Part shown: one piece after another, positions 54,392 to 64,000 of the stretch
How positions within the stretch are numbered: position 1 is the stretch's first letter
How the letters are laid out: the number at the start of each line of letters is the position of its first letter
From: Dryomyza anilis
Lineage: Eukaryota > Arthropoda > Insecta > Diptera > Dryomyzidae
DNA: 64,000 nt
Direction: 5' to 3'
Assembly (NCBI GenBank): GCA_951804985.1
Contig: OX638130.1
Span: 41,441,475 to 41,505,474 of the forward strand
Program-made: the position numbers and the translations under genes
The notes under the pieces: model-generated
Database searches by the model: none
What the model was told of the DNA's origin: nothing
Seen by the model: the letters and a program-made list of their open reading frames with translations, nothing else

Positions 54392-55650
54392 TCAGGGAAA
54401 TCATGAAGCCCGTCGTTACGAATACGAATTTTTAACTATGAATTCCGTACGGAATGGATTTCCGCGTTGCCGATACAAAAATGTAACTTCCAAAGTTCGA
54501 AATCAGCTGTTTATGTCAAATCAGTAAAAATTTACCAACAAAAATTAAAATCATTTTTGCAACAAATTGTTAAAAATATAATATTTTAAAGAAAATTGTT
54601 GAATTTGCTGCAAATATTGATGTGGGCGATTAATTAAATTGAATCGATAGGCCCATGGAGGAGTATCGGATCTTTGGCCAGCTCTCACTTGCAATTCTCG
54701 CGCAAAACAGACGGACGGCTATAGATTTACAGAACACTACTGCAAGAGATTCTTAGGAATCCGGTCATCGAGTAAAATATGGCCAGAACGAAATCTCATA
54801 AAAAGAGTTGCGCAGCAGTGTTGTTTGGCTGGGCTGTTTGCCTCGGCCACCTCGTACAGAACCAGCTCTGAAAATGTGGCAGCGAGCGATACGACTGCGC
54901 CATCTCACAGGCGTTGTTTCCCAAAATGGACTTGATCAACTTGTGCTCGAGCAGACAGTAAAGCGTCACCTCATCTTCGCCGCTGAGCGCCACCTCATTG
55001 TCGACGAGTATTGCAAGCTATATAGTTACAGCGGAGTTCAGCCGCGGGCGTTGTGGCTCATCCAGCACTTTGAAAATTTAGAGAGATATAGCGGCAAGTT
55101 CACGCGCATGCCGTGCGCCACAGATTCAGCAAGAGATAGTCGCGCAGTGGACAAATAAATTTAACTAATTAACATATTCTAATTTTTATACTTTTGTTAA
55201 ACCAAACACAAATGAAATGAATTAATTTTATGCTTTAACATAAAAATATTTTTTTTATTTGCAATGTGTACAGTAGTTTCTTGTTAATTCGTGAAGTTCA
55301 GATCTTTGGCCAGCTCCCACTTGTCGTATAAGTAGGTAGCTGGCGGACGTCTCCGGACTTAAAGCATAAACAGCAAATGATTGTGCGGCATTTGTATTTA
55401 TATCACTTGAGCACAAATTACAGTGAAAATTCATTAATAATACAAAACAAAGGATTTTTCACACAAAGAATTACATTCCGACACAACAATGCATTCGTAG
55501 AAAAAGTGTCAAAATCTGTCAAAGAAAATCCGTTCCGACGGAACTTGTGATACCATAAATCCGAACTTCGAATTCGATTCGGATCCTAAGATAGATAAAT
55601 CCGAATTCAAATGAAAATATCCGCTACGACGGGCCTCATGATTACCCTGA
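54392..55650. mobile_element. TIR element carrying a gene-like fragment
   Basis: The left end tcagggaaatcatgaagccc and the right end (inverse: tcagggtaatcatgaggccc) match for about 30 bp through cgtcgtWRcg. A second inverted block (ccgtacggaatggattt against ccgtcggaacggatttt) follows after indels. Ends starting CAGGG are hAT-like. No transposase is present; the interior holds the GC-richer fragment at 54655-55140. Target duplications are not evident. Confidence 0.65.
54655..55140 (-). pseudogene. host-gene-like fragment, possibly Ric1-like
   Basis: The minus strand reads EHKLIKSILGNNACEMAQSY, RSLPHF, then in another frame LELVLYEVAEANSPAKQ, and near the end WELAKD. The order resembles the C-terminal half of RIC1-type proteins (…[26 protein letters not shown]…KWELAKD-IRFLKAI), a Golgi Rab6 exchange-factor subunit. 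Several frameshifts are present. A second WELAKD-like piece lies at 55293-55325. The match is from memory of the family and needs a search. Confidence 0.4.
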
Positions 55651-57124
55651 TTGTTTGTTTTATTTTGTTGGCATTGTTGGATTCAGACTTAAAAACGACG
55701 GACGAAACACGTTTTTAGACAAGTGGCGACAGGACACGTCCGTCCCCCATAAGTGAGTTGACGCAGGACGAAAATGCTATCGGTCATCGACGTTTCTGAC
55801 CTGACATAGGGGAATCATTGGTGACCTTTCCTACTGGGAAGTTAACTATTTCTTAAATTACAGTATGTTAAGCTATCGTCATTTTATGCTTTTTTTGTGA
55901 GTTTTTCATATTTTAAGGACTCATATTTCTGGTATAAAATAAAATAAAATGATCTTTCAAGTTTGAGAATTTTTTAATATTTCCATGTTTTGACATCCAA
56001 ATAAATTTTCTTCAGCATCATTCTTTTTTAAATCTTTTATTTTATTGATTATAGTAAAATGTCTTTAAAAACACATTATCTACACTCACATCTTAAATTC
56101 TTCTCACAAAATCTCGGGGTACGGTGAGATATTTCGTCCACAAATTAAAAATATGGAGAGACGCTAAGGATACTGAGATGGTCGGTGACTACGACTGATT
56201 CCATGTAGGGATCTATATTAAGATTTTATTTACATAATTGATTAATTTAGTCAAGAAACAGGAGTAATATTGAAAAAAGGCACTCCCACTCTACCCCTCA
56301 TTACTTTCTTATTTATCCATGGATTTTTTTTAGATTGTCACATGTCTATTTCTATCTTTTTCAAACGATAAATAGATGGTCACATGTCTATTTCTATCTT
56401 TTTCAAACGATAAATAAATTTGAAATCCTATATTTTGCTTCAAAAAACTAAAATCATGTTTAACCTATTAATCCGATTACAAAACAATGAATAAACAGAT
56501 TGTAGGTAATTGAATTACCTTTAAGTATTATATGTATCAAGTTGGTTCACTCCAACACGAGACATAAAAAATAATCTTGGCTCATCTTATTAATTCAAAT
56601 TCGATGGACGATAACTGCAAAACCTTTCCAAATGATTTTGTCTAATGTCGATTTTTGGATTAGGCGACCACCTCATATAAGAATTTCATAATAAAGGCTG
56701 TGTCACACAATGGTTGTAAGCTAGTTTTATTATTATTAGTTAATGTATAGTTAATACTAACCTGACGTTCATAATTTCCGACGGAATCTGTAAATATAAT
56801 TACATTAAATAAATATATATTCAAATTTTATTTAGTGTCTCTTTCTGTATTTCGAAACGAGTGGCTATTAGTCGCAATTGATGTTATTTTAAAGAAAATT
56901 ATATGTTTTTAAAGTTAAGAAACTTAAAAATTCTTTTCACGAAATTTCGGTTCGTTGTTCGTTTTGAAATATAGGAAGTGAGTATAAGTTATATTGTTGC
57001 CAAAAAATATACTACGATATATAAAAAATAGAAATTATATGCATATATGCTTTTTCTTTATTGTTAAAGTATGTTAAAAAATCTATTTCCATTATAACTA
57101 CAAAAAAATATTGTATTTATTTTA
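55651..57124. other. AT-rich stretch, no gene seen
   Basis: A GC-richer patch at 55690-55840 contains no recognised protein. A 40-bp tandem duplication lies at 56337-56414 (cacatgtctatttctatctt ... gataaatag/a). Confidence 0.5.
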
Positions 57125-57465
57125 ATATTATTTACCACCCCACGTTTCATTTTAAATCATACTAAAAATTCACTTTAAAAACGTTTTATATTAAAAAATA
57201 TTTTTATTTTTCTTATTTTTTGTGTCAGTTAGATTTTCGTCTGACAGAATTCGAAACGCCTAATATTATTAAAATTTAAAATCTTCATATTTCAAAGTGT
57301 CTTTAATATGGAACCATGGCGATAGAACCACGATGAACCGGATGGCAAGTAAACGATAATATTGCATTGTCATCCAGTTCGAGGCAATCTCAAATCTCAA
57401 GCTCATCGCGAAGGTAGTTTAACTCACAGACTGACAAGAAAGAAACCTAATAAAAACGTTTAGTG
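57125..57465 (+). repeat. dispersed repeat 'X', copy 2
   Basis: Shares flanks and core with the copy 767 bp downstream: ttaccaccccacgtttcatt, ttttcgtctgacagaattcg, gtgtctttaatatggaacca, gcattgtcatccagttcgag and ctcatcgcgaaggtagt. It ends near aacctaataaaaacg. Confidence 0.8.
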
Positions 57466-57837
57466 TACAGATTGTTTGCGATAAAATATCTTTATTGCTA
57501 TGTGCCACGTTGAGAAAAATATGCAACTACACACGCAAGGCTCTTTTTTAATCACACGTATATATTAAAAAAGATAGATTTCTGGAAATTAAGGATTGAA
57601 ATCAAGTGGCATACTTTTTTTTATTACTGGTATCCTATATCGATTCCCTACATTTAAAAACCAACTTTGTTCAGTATTTTGTAAATTATTTATGATGCGT
57701 AGAAAATAAATAATGTTTGCTCTTTTATTTTAATGAATATTGAACTATGGGCGGTATGCATAAAATATATTTTTTAAATATAAAACATTTTTAATGTGAA
57801 CAATAGATTATATCTCCATTTTAATTCATACATTTTA

Positions 57838-57885
57838 AATCACATTAAAAATTCACATTATAAAACGTTTTTAATGTGATTTTTG
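57838..57885. repeat. 15-bp perfect hairpin before repeat X copy 3
   Basis: aaatcacattaaaaa pairs with tttttaatgtgattt across a short loop. Confidence 0.8.
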
Positions 57886-57891
57886 AAGACA

Positions 57892-58262
57892 AGATTATAT
57901 TATCTACCGCCCCACATTTCATTTTAAATCATACGAAAAATTCACCTTTTATATTGAAAAATATTTTTTATTTCACATTTTTTATTTTCTTATTTTTTTG
58001 TGTCAGTTACATTTTCGTCCGACAGAATTCGAAAGGCCTAATATTATTAAAATTAAAAATATTTATGTTTCAAAGTGTCTTTAATATGGAACCATGGCGA
58101 TAGAACTACGATCAAATAGATGACATAAAAACGATAACATTGCATTGTCATCCAGTTCGAGGAAATATTTAAAATCTCAAGTCTACAGCTCATCGCGAAG
58201 GTAGTCTAAAATTTGTATCGAACAGACAGACAAGAAAATCACCTAATAAAAACGCTTTAAAA
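57892..58262 (+). repeat. dispersed repeat 'X', copy 3
   Basis: Same unit as 57125-57465 in direct orientation, with the core also at 25180-25450. Short open frames within it are not conserved between copies, which argues against a protein. Confidence 0.8.
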
Positions 58263-58846
58263 TAAGCAAAGGCTTACACTCAGATAATAAGACGCAAATG
58301 CTTATTACACTGCCCGACAAAATTCAAATATTGGATACATTTATAGCGTTGATTCCGAAAATAGCATCAGTTTGGTCAGATTGGGTCTAATATTATAGCC
58401 CATTATATACAGCCCATTTTTTCAATTTCACATTTTTAGGCTCTTATTTTATTTGTAAAATTAAAACAACTAAAAAAATGAAATAATCTTTTCGATATTA
58501 GACGCCGAAAACCTTGCACTACTCAACGTTTCGTCACACGATATACAACCGATATTGAAACGAAATCGTTGTCACCGTGAAATACATGATCTGGGGGTTA
58601 GTATTGCTTAATTTTTTAAGAAATAATAATTTCAACAAGTGTTTTATAACACTTAATTACTATAACTTTCAAAAATGAGTACAAAATACCGACCACATTT
58701 TTTTGAAGCAAATAATGCTTATAATTAGCATACAAATATAAGCATCGTCTTCAAACTCATAAGCATCTACTTAAAACTCATGAGCATTTGCTTATTACTC
58801 ATAAGCATATGACAAGGGGTCGGATTTTCATGACCTCATAATATTT
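58263..58846. repeat. AT-rich region with recurring 'ataagcat' words
   Basis: ataagcat/atgcttat recurs at least seven times between 58300 and 58812, in both orientations, with a denser run at 58715-58812. The left end (aataagcaaaggcttac) is loosely inverted at the right. Probably a foldback or minisatellite. Confidence 0.5.
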
Positions 58847-59310
58847 TTACAAAAATTCAGTCTATGAAAAACTGTTCTACAAGTTCGTATCTCTGGATTG
58901 TGTACAAAATGAAAAACACACTAATATTTGGTACTATTTCAACTAGTATAAATGAACTTTATTTATTTAAATAACAATTAATAACAATCACTTATAACAA
59001 CTGCTGCATTACTACAATTTATCTTTACAACGTTCGCTCACGCGATGTACTAGTTCACTATCGAATCACAACTGAAGTAATGTGCCTCAGATGCGGCGCC
59101 CTTATAAACTGCATGCATCAGTTCGACATGTTTCGAGAACCTTCTACTCCTTTCGTGAATGACGCATGCTATTGGCATCTCATTCGCACTCATGGGTTTT
59201 AATGTGCTGATCTTCCATCTCTTTCTAACACATTGCTTAGTGCGCTGAATGATCTTCCGTTTCTTTCTAACAGATTGCTTACTGCGCTGAATTGTCTTGC
59301 GTCTCATTTA
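58847..59310 (-). repeat. 3' LTR of gypsy copy 2, truncated
   Basis: Matches the family LTR from aaaattcagtctatgg to cttgcgtctcattta, then joins integrase sequence directly. The terminal 50-odd LTR bases and the end of the integrase are missing through a deletion. A 44-bp block (ctgaatgatcttccgtttct) appears partly duplicated near 59230-59300. Confidence 0.9.
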
Positions 59311-59980
59311 TCTCTCTACCATGCCGTCAGATTGCGGGTGCAAAGGCGTTGTTCGTGTTTTGTGTATGTTCAGGATTTTGCATACTTTTTTAAATACAGC
59401 AGACTCAAAATTTCTTCCTTCCAACGGTACTCCAAAACGGCTTACCCAGTTGTTAACTAATGCATTTGCAACTGTTGTAGCTTCTTGATTCGACATGGGA
59501 TACACTTCAGGCCACTTGCTGAAGAAGTCAATAACGACAAGGACATACTACCCGCATCACTGATTGAAAATTTTTAATTTTTTTTTTTTAAATACAGCAG
59601 ACTCAAAATTTCTTCCTTCCAACGGTACTCCAAAACGGCTTACCCAGTTGTTAACTAATGCATTTGCAACTGTTGTAGCTTCTTGATTCGACATGGGATA
59701 CACTTCAGGCCACTTGCTGAAGAAGTCAATAACGACAAGGGCATACTACCCGCATGATTGAAAATGGCCCGGCGACATTCAATACGCTCGAGGGGTGCTA
59801 ACACGTTGTACTGATGCATCCTGCCGCGACTTCTGATTGTTGGTCCTTTTGCTGGTACACATTGCGGACAACTGCGAATCCAATCAGCAAATGACTCTTG
59901 GCATCTAACCCAAAAAAACATTTCTTCAATTTTTCTACCGTTTTGTTCATACCCACATGACCTACACTAGATCCACACCA
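59311..59980 (-). pseudogene. gypsy integrase (copy 2) with internal duplication
   Basis: SFADWIRSCPQCVPAKGP is the end of the zinc-binding domain, and VSRFGVPLEGRNFESAVF and TPLHPQSDGMVER belong to the core. A block of about 185 bp (59387-59570) is repeated at 59582-59764 in direct orientation, nearly unchanged. The C-terminal part is deleted at the LTR junction. Confidence 0.85.
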
Positions 59981-60930
59981 TGGTATTCCGCTAATATTTC
60001 TTTTATTTTTGACTTCGGAACAACAATCAAACTTCGAGCGGAGGTGCCGTCCTCATTTTCCCATACACGATATAAGCAACCATCTTGTAGGCTGTCGGAA
60101 ACTATCTCATCCCATGATGGCTTTCTTTGCTGTTCCTTGAACATCATCATGTTCGTGAGGTCGGGATCACTCTTTTTATCCGGAGTTCATTTTTCATGAG
60201 TCAAAACATTTAGCAAACGAATGTCAATAATGTTTTATTTCATTCTGCTTTTAAACAATGTCTGCATTCAAGTTTACTCTGTCGCCGTGACAGAGCATCT
60301 CAATTTCCATGATATCCTTCTTTACGATATTCGATGGTGAAATAATCATAGCTCTGTAATCGATCTATCCAACGTGCAATTTGGCCTTCTGGGTCTTTGA
60401 ACTGAAGTTACTATCTCAGTGCTCCATGATCGGTTCTTAAGTGAAACTGTTGTCCGTACAGATATTTATGGACATTTTTCACACTTTCCATTACAACAAG
60501 AAGCTCCCTCCTGGTGACACAGTAATTTCTCTCGGGCTTGGACAAGATTTTACTATAGTATGCGATCACTTTTTCTTGGCAACTGATCACTTGAGACAGA
60601 ACTCCGCCTATTCCATAGTCACTTGCATCTGTGTCAAGTACAAATTTCTCACCAGGAATTGGATACGCAAGAATTGGTGTAGAGCAGAGTAATTCCCTCA
60701 ATTTTAAAAACGCCTTTTCCTGTTCATAGCCCCATTGAAAAGCTCGATTCTTTCTTTTCAGCTCGTAAATACTGCTAGAAACATTGCCAAAACCTGGAAC
60801 AAATCGCCTGTAGTATGTACAGAGGCCTAAGAAACTTCGTAGGTCATGTAGGTTCTGAGGTCTGGGCCACTCCTTTACGGCAACTACTTTCGGTATGTAC
60901 ACCTTCTATGGTAACTCGATGACCCAGACA
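59981..60930 (-). pseudogene. gypsy RNase H and RT thumb (copy 2)
   Basis: VVAVKEWPRPQNLHDLRSFL, LCTYYRRFVPGF (RT thumb/connection), then FVLDTDASDYGIGGVLSQVI with the RNase H catalytic TDAS, EKVIAYYSKILSKPERNYCV, RRELLVVMES and FHLRTDHGALR. The long open stretch is 60902-60411. The remainder to 59981 is broken. Confidence 0.9.
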
Positions 60931-61800
60931 CTTTACTTCTCTCTAGAACTTTCCAATCGAAGAAAAACTCCTGCACTTTACAATCGAAGAAAAACTTCCT
61001 CTAGATTTCTTAGATGTCCGTTGAAATCCTTGCCCATAACAATTATGTCATTAAGGTATACTAGGTATGTTTTCGAGTGTAAACCTTTTAATACGTGCTG
61101 CTTTATCCGATCGAATATTGCTGGGGCATTGTATAGCCCAAAAGGCATTAGCAAAAATTGCCATAGTCCATCTCCAGTACATAGTCCATCTCCAGTACTT
61201 GACAGTAACCGCTTGGCAAGTCCAACGTGGAAAACCAGTTAACATTAGATAGTGTATCCAAGGTGTCATAGATTCTGGGTAATGGATAACTATCTTTCTT
61301 GGTGACATCATTGAGTTTTCGGTAATCAACGCAGAACCGAGTACTATCGTCCTTCTTTTTCACCAATACTACTGGTGAACTCCATGGACTCTCAGATGGT
61401 TCCACCACGTCCTTTGTGTGTATTTTTTCAACCAAATGTGATTCTTCTCTCTAATCGCAAGTGGTACCCATCTTGGTACTTCAATTGGTTTAGAATCACC
61501 AGTGTCTATTCGATGTTTTACAATGGCAGTTCTGCCATCCTTTTGGCCCTTTTCAGCAAATATATACCGATATTTATTAATTAGCTTTTGCACTTGACTC
61601 TTTTCTTTGGCAGCCAAATCTTTCGTCGACTCATTTATAAACCTGTGAGTAGATTGCTTGTCTATTTGCCTTGATGGATTTGACTCGCAATTTATAATTG
61701 CTGAAGCCTCTTGACACTGTCAATGTTTCCTTTTTGTTCCCTTTTCTAGATTGAGAACTCATGTAGGTACAATTCTGTCTTTCTCCGCTTCAACAAGATT
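60931..61800 (-). pseudogene. gypsy reverse transcriptase (copy 2)
   Basis: [80 protein letters not shown] and WFSTLDLPSGYCQV (motif A, D in STLDL) run to the fingers/palm. The palm with YxDD is recognisable on the minus strand at 61020-61060 (VYLNDIIVMG-like), in a different frame. A 19-bp tandem repeat (catagtccatctccagta) at about 61164-61202 breaks the frame. Confidence 0.85.
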
Positions 61801-62400
61801 TCTTCCTACCACTATGTTCCTTTTATACAGCTCTTCGTTTGCTTCAATAACCCACAACTTGCTTATCCCACAATCTCCATTTACACAATTGCTTTTGCAA
61901 TTGCTTTTGAATTAGGTGGTATTTTCTTATTTTTAAGAGCGATAGCTTGTTTAATTTTCGGGCTCTGGTCACAATCAATGTTTAGTTGGATCTCCGTATT
62001 GGCATAACATACAATTTTTCTGGTTAAATCTAGTGTGAAACCGTTCCTTATCATGAAGTCCATGCCAAGTATTATTTCGTCTACCATTTCCGCAACTATA
62101 AAATCATGCTCAACTGTCGTAGTACCAATCGTGATTTTCTTTGTAATCTTTTCTTTGATAGGGGCCTCTTCAAGGGAATCTTATTCTTATAAGCGACTCT
62201 ACTTCGTCCTTAGCAAGGTTACTTTTTTATTATTGAGTGTGAAGCTCCCGTATCCAATGTTACCATATATGCTGTATAATCAATGAGACCTTCGACAGTT
62301 AAGCTATTTGGCTTTCGAGCAATTTGTGAAATTAAGATTCTGGGGCAATCGGTTATGGGAGTAGGATCGTGTCCCGCAGAACTGACTCGTTTTAGTTTAA
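61801..62400 (-). pseudogene. gypsy protease (copy 2)
   Basis: VDEIILGMDFMIRNGFTLDL contains the intact ILGMDF motif that is altered in copy 1. The catalytic TGASHS strand is at about 62225-62260, in another frame. The linker CDQSPKIKQAIALKNKKIPP matches copy 1. A 13-bp duplication (caattgctttt) occurs near 61880. Confidence 0.8.
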
Positions 62401-63110
62401 AGATTTTTTAAAATTGTTATTTTCGACATGATCATGTCTTTCTTCATGTCTGGGTTCATCTGCAGATTGATTTATGTGCGCTTGCGATTTTTAGGACAAT
62501 CACGGCCATATGCCCATATGTATCACAGTTGTAGCATTTACCTTGAAATTGTGTGCAGTGTAATCTGGTTTAGATCCACTTTTAAATGTTTGGCAAACTA
62601 CTTAAGTAGGTCTTCATTCTCCACATCTAATTTACGGCCTTTGGCGCTGGGCGGCATAACGGAGTTGCTGTCTCCTGTGTTAGCGCTATGTTTACAGTTT
62701 CCGTAAATGTCACTTACTGCATTGTCACTGTGGCACGTTTTGTTTCCGGATCACGTATGCCATCAATCTTGCACTTTTCTATAAAGTCACTCGATGAATC
62801 TGCATACGACAAATGCGTAAACTTCCCGACGACCACCACATACGCCTTCAATTTTTCACCATTTCGTTGCATTCGAAACTTCAGTTCCATCCTGTAGATC
62901 TGCTTCATGTGATCACTGCCATATTTGCGTTGCAGTGCAGACATAACCGCTGTGTAATTATTTATATCGCTATCAGGGACAGTCTGCAATACTTTGGCTG
63001 CGACCCCTTTTAGGGCCACTATAAGAGCTGCTACGCTGTCTTCATTGTTCCATCGATTACTTACAGCCGCACAATGATCCAAAATTGAAAAAAGCTGGCC
63101 AAAATTCTAA
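62401..63110 (-). pseudogene. gypsy gag (copy 2), 5'-truncated
   Basis: Capsid region WNNEDSVAALIVALKGVAAK, VMSALQRKYGSDHMKQIYRM and DGIRDPETKRATVTMQ. Near 62525 the knuckle CYNCDTYGHM is followed, after a one-base loss, by GRDCPKN, completing C-x2-C-x4-H-x4-C. Homology to copy 1 gag ends at about 63110. Confidence 0.85.
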
Positions 63111-64000
63111 AAATCGTCTATTTCGATTAAAGACAAGTAAATGTTCAATGTTGATTCAAATTCGTGTGATTTTTTAAAAATTGCGATGATCTGACACATT
63201 TTTTTGTTGAGAAGAAGTTAAAAATATTTTGTATTTAGTCATTTATGAACATACAATTTATAAGAAATTCGTTTATAAGGGGCAATATTAGGAGAAAGAA
63301 GATAACGCATATGAAGGAGAAAATGATAAAGAAGACATTGGTGAAGAATGCCTAGAGTTTCAATCTTTTTTATCGTCCCTCTCACATGCATTTCTATTTT
63401 ATATTAAAAATCCAATTTTTTTAGTTAGTTTTTTTCGCAAAAGCAATTATTTGCAAAATTTAAAAACTTATTTGAAATGCTCCTACATTTGTCTACAAAA
63501 CTGCAATAAAAGTTTACGGGAGCAATGCGGAACACTTTAAATTTTTTTAACTTTTAACAATTTACTTTTTGTTTTAGAGACTAACATATATTGTATGATA
63601 TCTAATTGGTCCTTTAGACTAGTTCTGTTTTTTGTTGTATTATAAGTTCCTAAAACATATATTTATATAATTATCTAAAATTAATATAAATAGTATGTCT
63701 AATTAGAAGCAATCCTAAAATCAATACACAGTAAAACATACATTTTTTTCAATGAAAAAGGATAAAAATTCAATCGAAATATTCAATTTCAATTTAATTG
63801 GGTCGCAACAATAAATATATTAATATTTGTACCTTAAATATGCATTGAGTTTATGCAGCTTAAATGATGTGTTTGATGTTGTGTTTATGGAATATCCTTA
63901 TTGTCTTCTGTAGAAATGGTTTGTTCCTGCTTGTTGTTGTGAAACGTGTAGATTTTTGATGTGCGTGGTTTATGTTTATTTATATTTTTGTTTATCGCCG
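63111..64000. other. AT-rich stretch, no gene seen
   Basis: No recognisable ORF, repeat or RNA gene. Confidence 0.6.

Larger units (their letters stand above)
58847..63110 (-). mobile_element. gypsy-family retrotransposon copy 2
   Basis: Same family as the element at 30.2-38.4 kb, same order on the minus strand: gag, protease, RT, RNase H, integrase, LTR. It is truncated within gag at about 63110, so it lacks the 5' LTR and the SAP/coiled-coil part. It keeps some motifs better than copy 1. Confidence 0.9.

Noticed and set aside
54808..55158. Plus-strand 116-codon ORF as a gene
   Set aside because: It is antisense to the recognisable minus-strand fragment (AQSYRSLPHF, WELAKD) and has no domain of its own.
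58700..58815. CRISPR-like array of ataagcat repeats
   Set aside because: The words are 8 bp, irregularly spaced and in both orientations, in a eukaryotic repeat region.

Overview
The window looks like repeat-rich, gene-poor euchromatin or heterochromatin of a higher fly (Diptera: Brachycera, Schizophora; drosophilid-like). The base composition is AT-rich, there are no prokaryotic-style operons, and almost every coding signal is a decayed transposable element. The repertoire is that of a fly genome: mini-me/DINE-1-type repeats with a (GTCY)n core, LOA-, jockey- and CR1-like LINEs, BEL/Pao and gypsy LTR elements, a Tc1/mariner element and many MITEs. I see no intact host gene. Three short minus-strand fragments do resemble host genes: Abcf3-like at 19091-19270, Hsp90/Hsp83 C-terminus at 28814-29004, and a tentative Ric1-like piece at 54655-55140.

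Layout. 84-2243 is a CR1-like LINE fragment. 2244-5516 is a minus-strand gypsy-type element (protease, gag, primer binding site, LTR) carrying a 0.5 kb MITE. 5517-10540 holds two plus-strand BEL/Pao remnants. 10906-11399 is a solo gypsy LTR. 12105-12600 is a jockey-like RT tail and 12940-13228 a tRNA-derived SINE. 14469-22727 is a nest of two inverted copies of a TIR transposon, each broken by its own insertion of a mini-me-like repeat, with a third mini-me-like copy alongside. 23-30 kb is AT-rich with foldbacks, an (AT)35 microsatellite, an unidentified GC-richer patch and the Hsp90 fragment.

30161-38377 is a gypsy element on the minus strand (LTRs, SAP-like and coiled-coil gag, protease, RT, RNase H, integrase). 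Its 3' LTR is split by two foldback elements, its 5' LTR by a TA-flanked MITE, and its pol by a solo LTR of its own family. 38885-54227 is a second CR1-like LINE on the minus strand, split by a 4 kb insert (a LOA LINE between inverted subrepeats) and by an 8.27 kb insert with roughly 350 bp terminal inverted repeats. The latter contains a second SINE copy, a BEL element and a DD37E-type Tc1/mariner copy. 54392-55650 is a TIR element carrying the Ric1-like fragment. 57-58 kb has paired copies of an unidentified repeat. 58847-63110 is a second copy of the same gypsy family, with its integrase fused to its LTR by a deletion.

The main value of the window is as a record of nested insertion. Relative ages can be read directly: the CR1 LINE is older than the 8.27 kb TIR element, which is older than the BEL and mariner copies inside it; the gypsy copy is older than the solo LTR and MITEs inside it. 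The least familiar items are the SINE family, the 8.27 kb long-TIR element, the CCGTCAACTGGGG TIR family with its iterated AAAGTCACC motif, and the host-gene fragments lying in or beside transposons.
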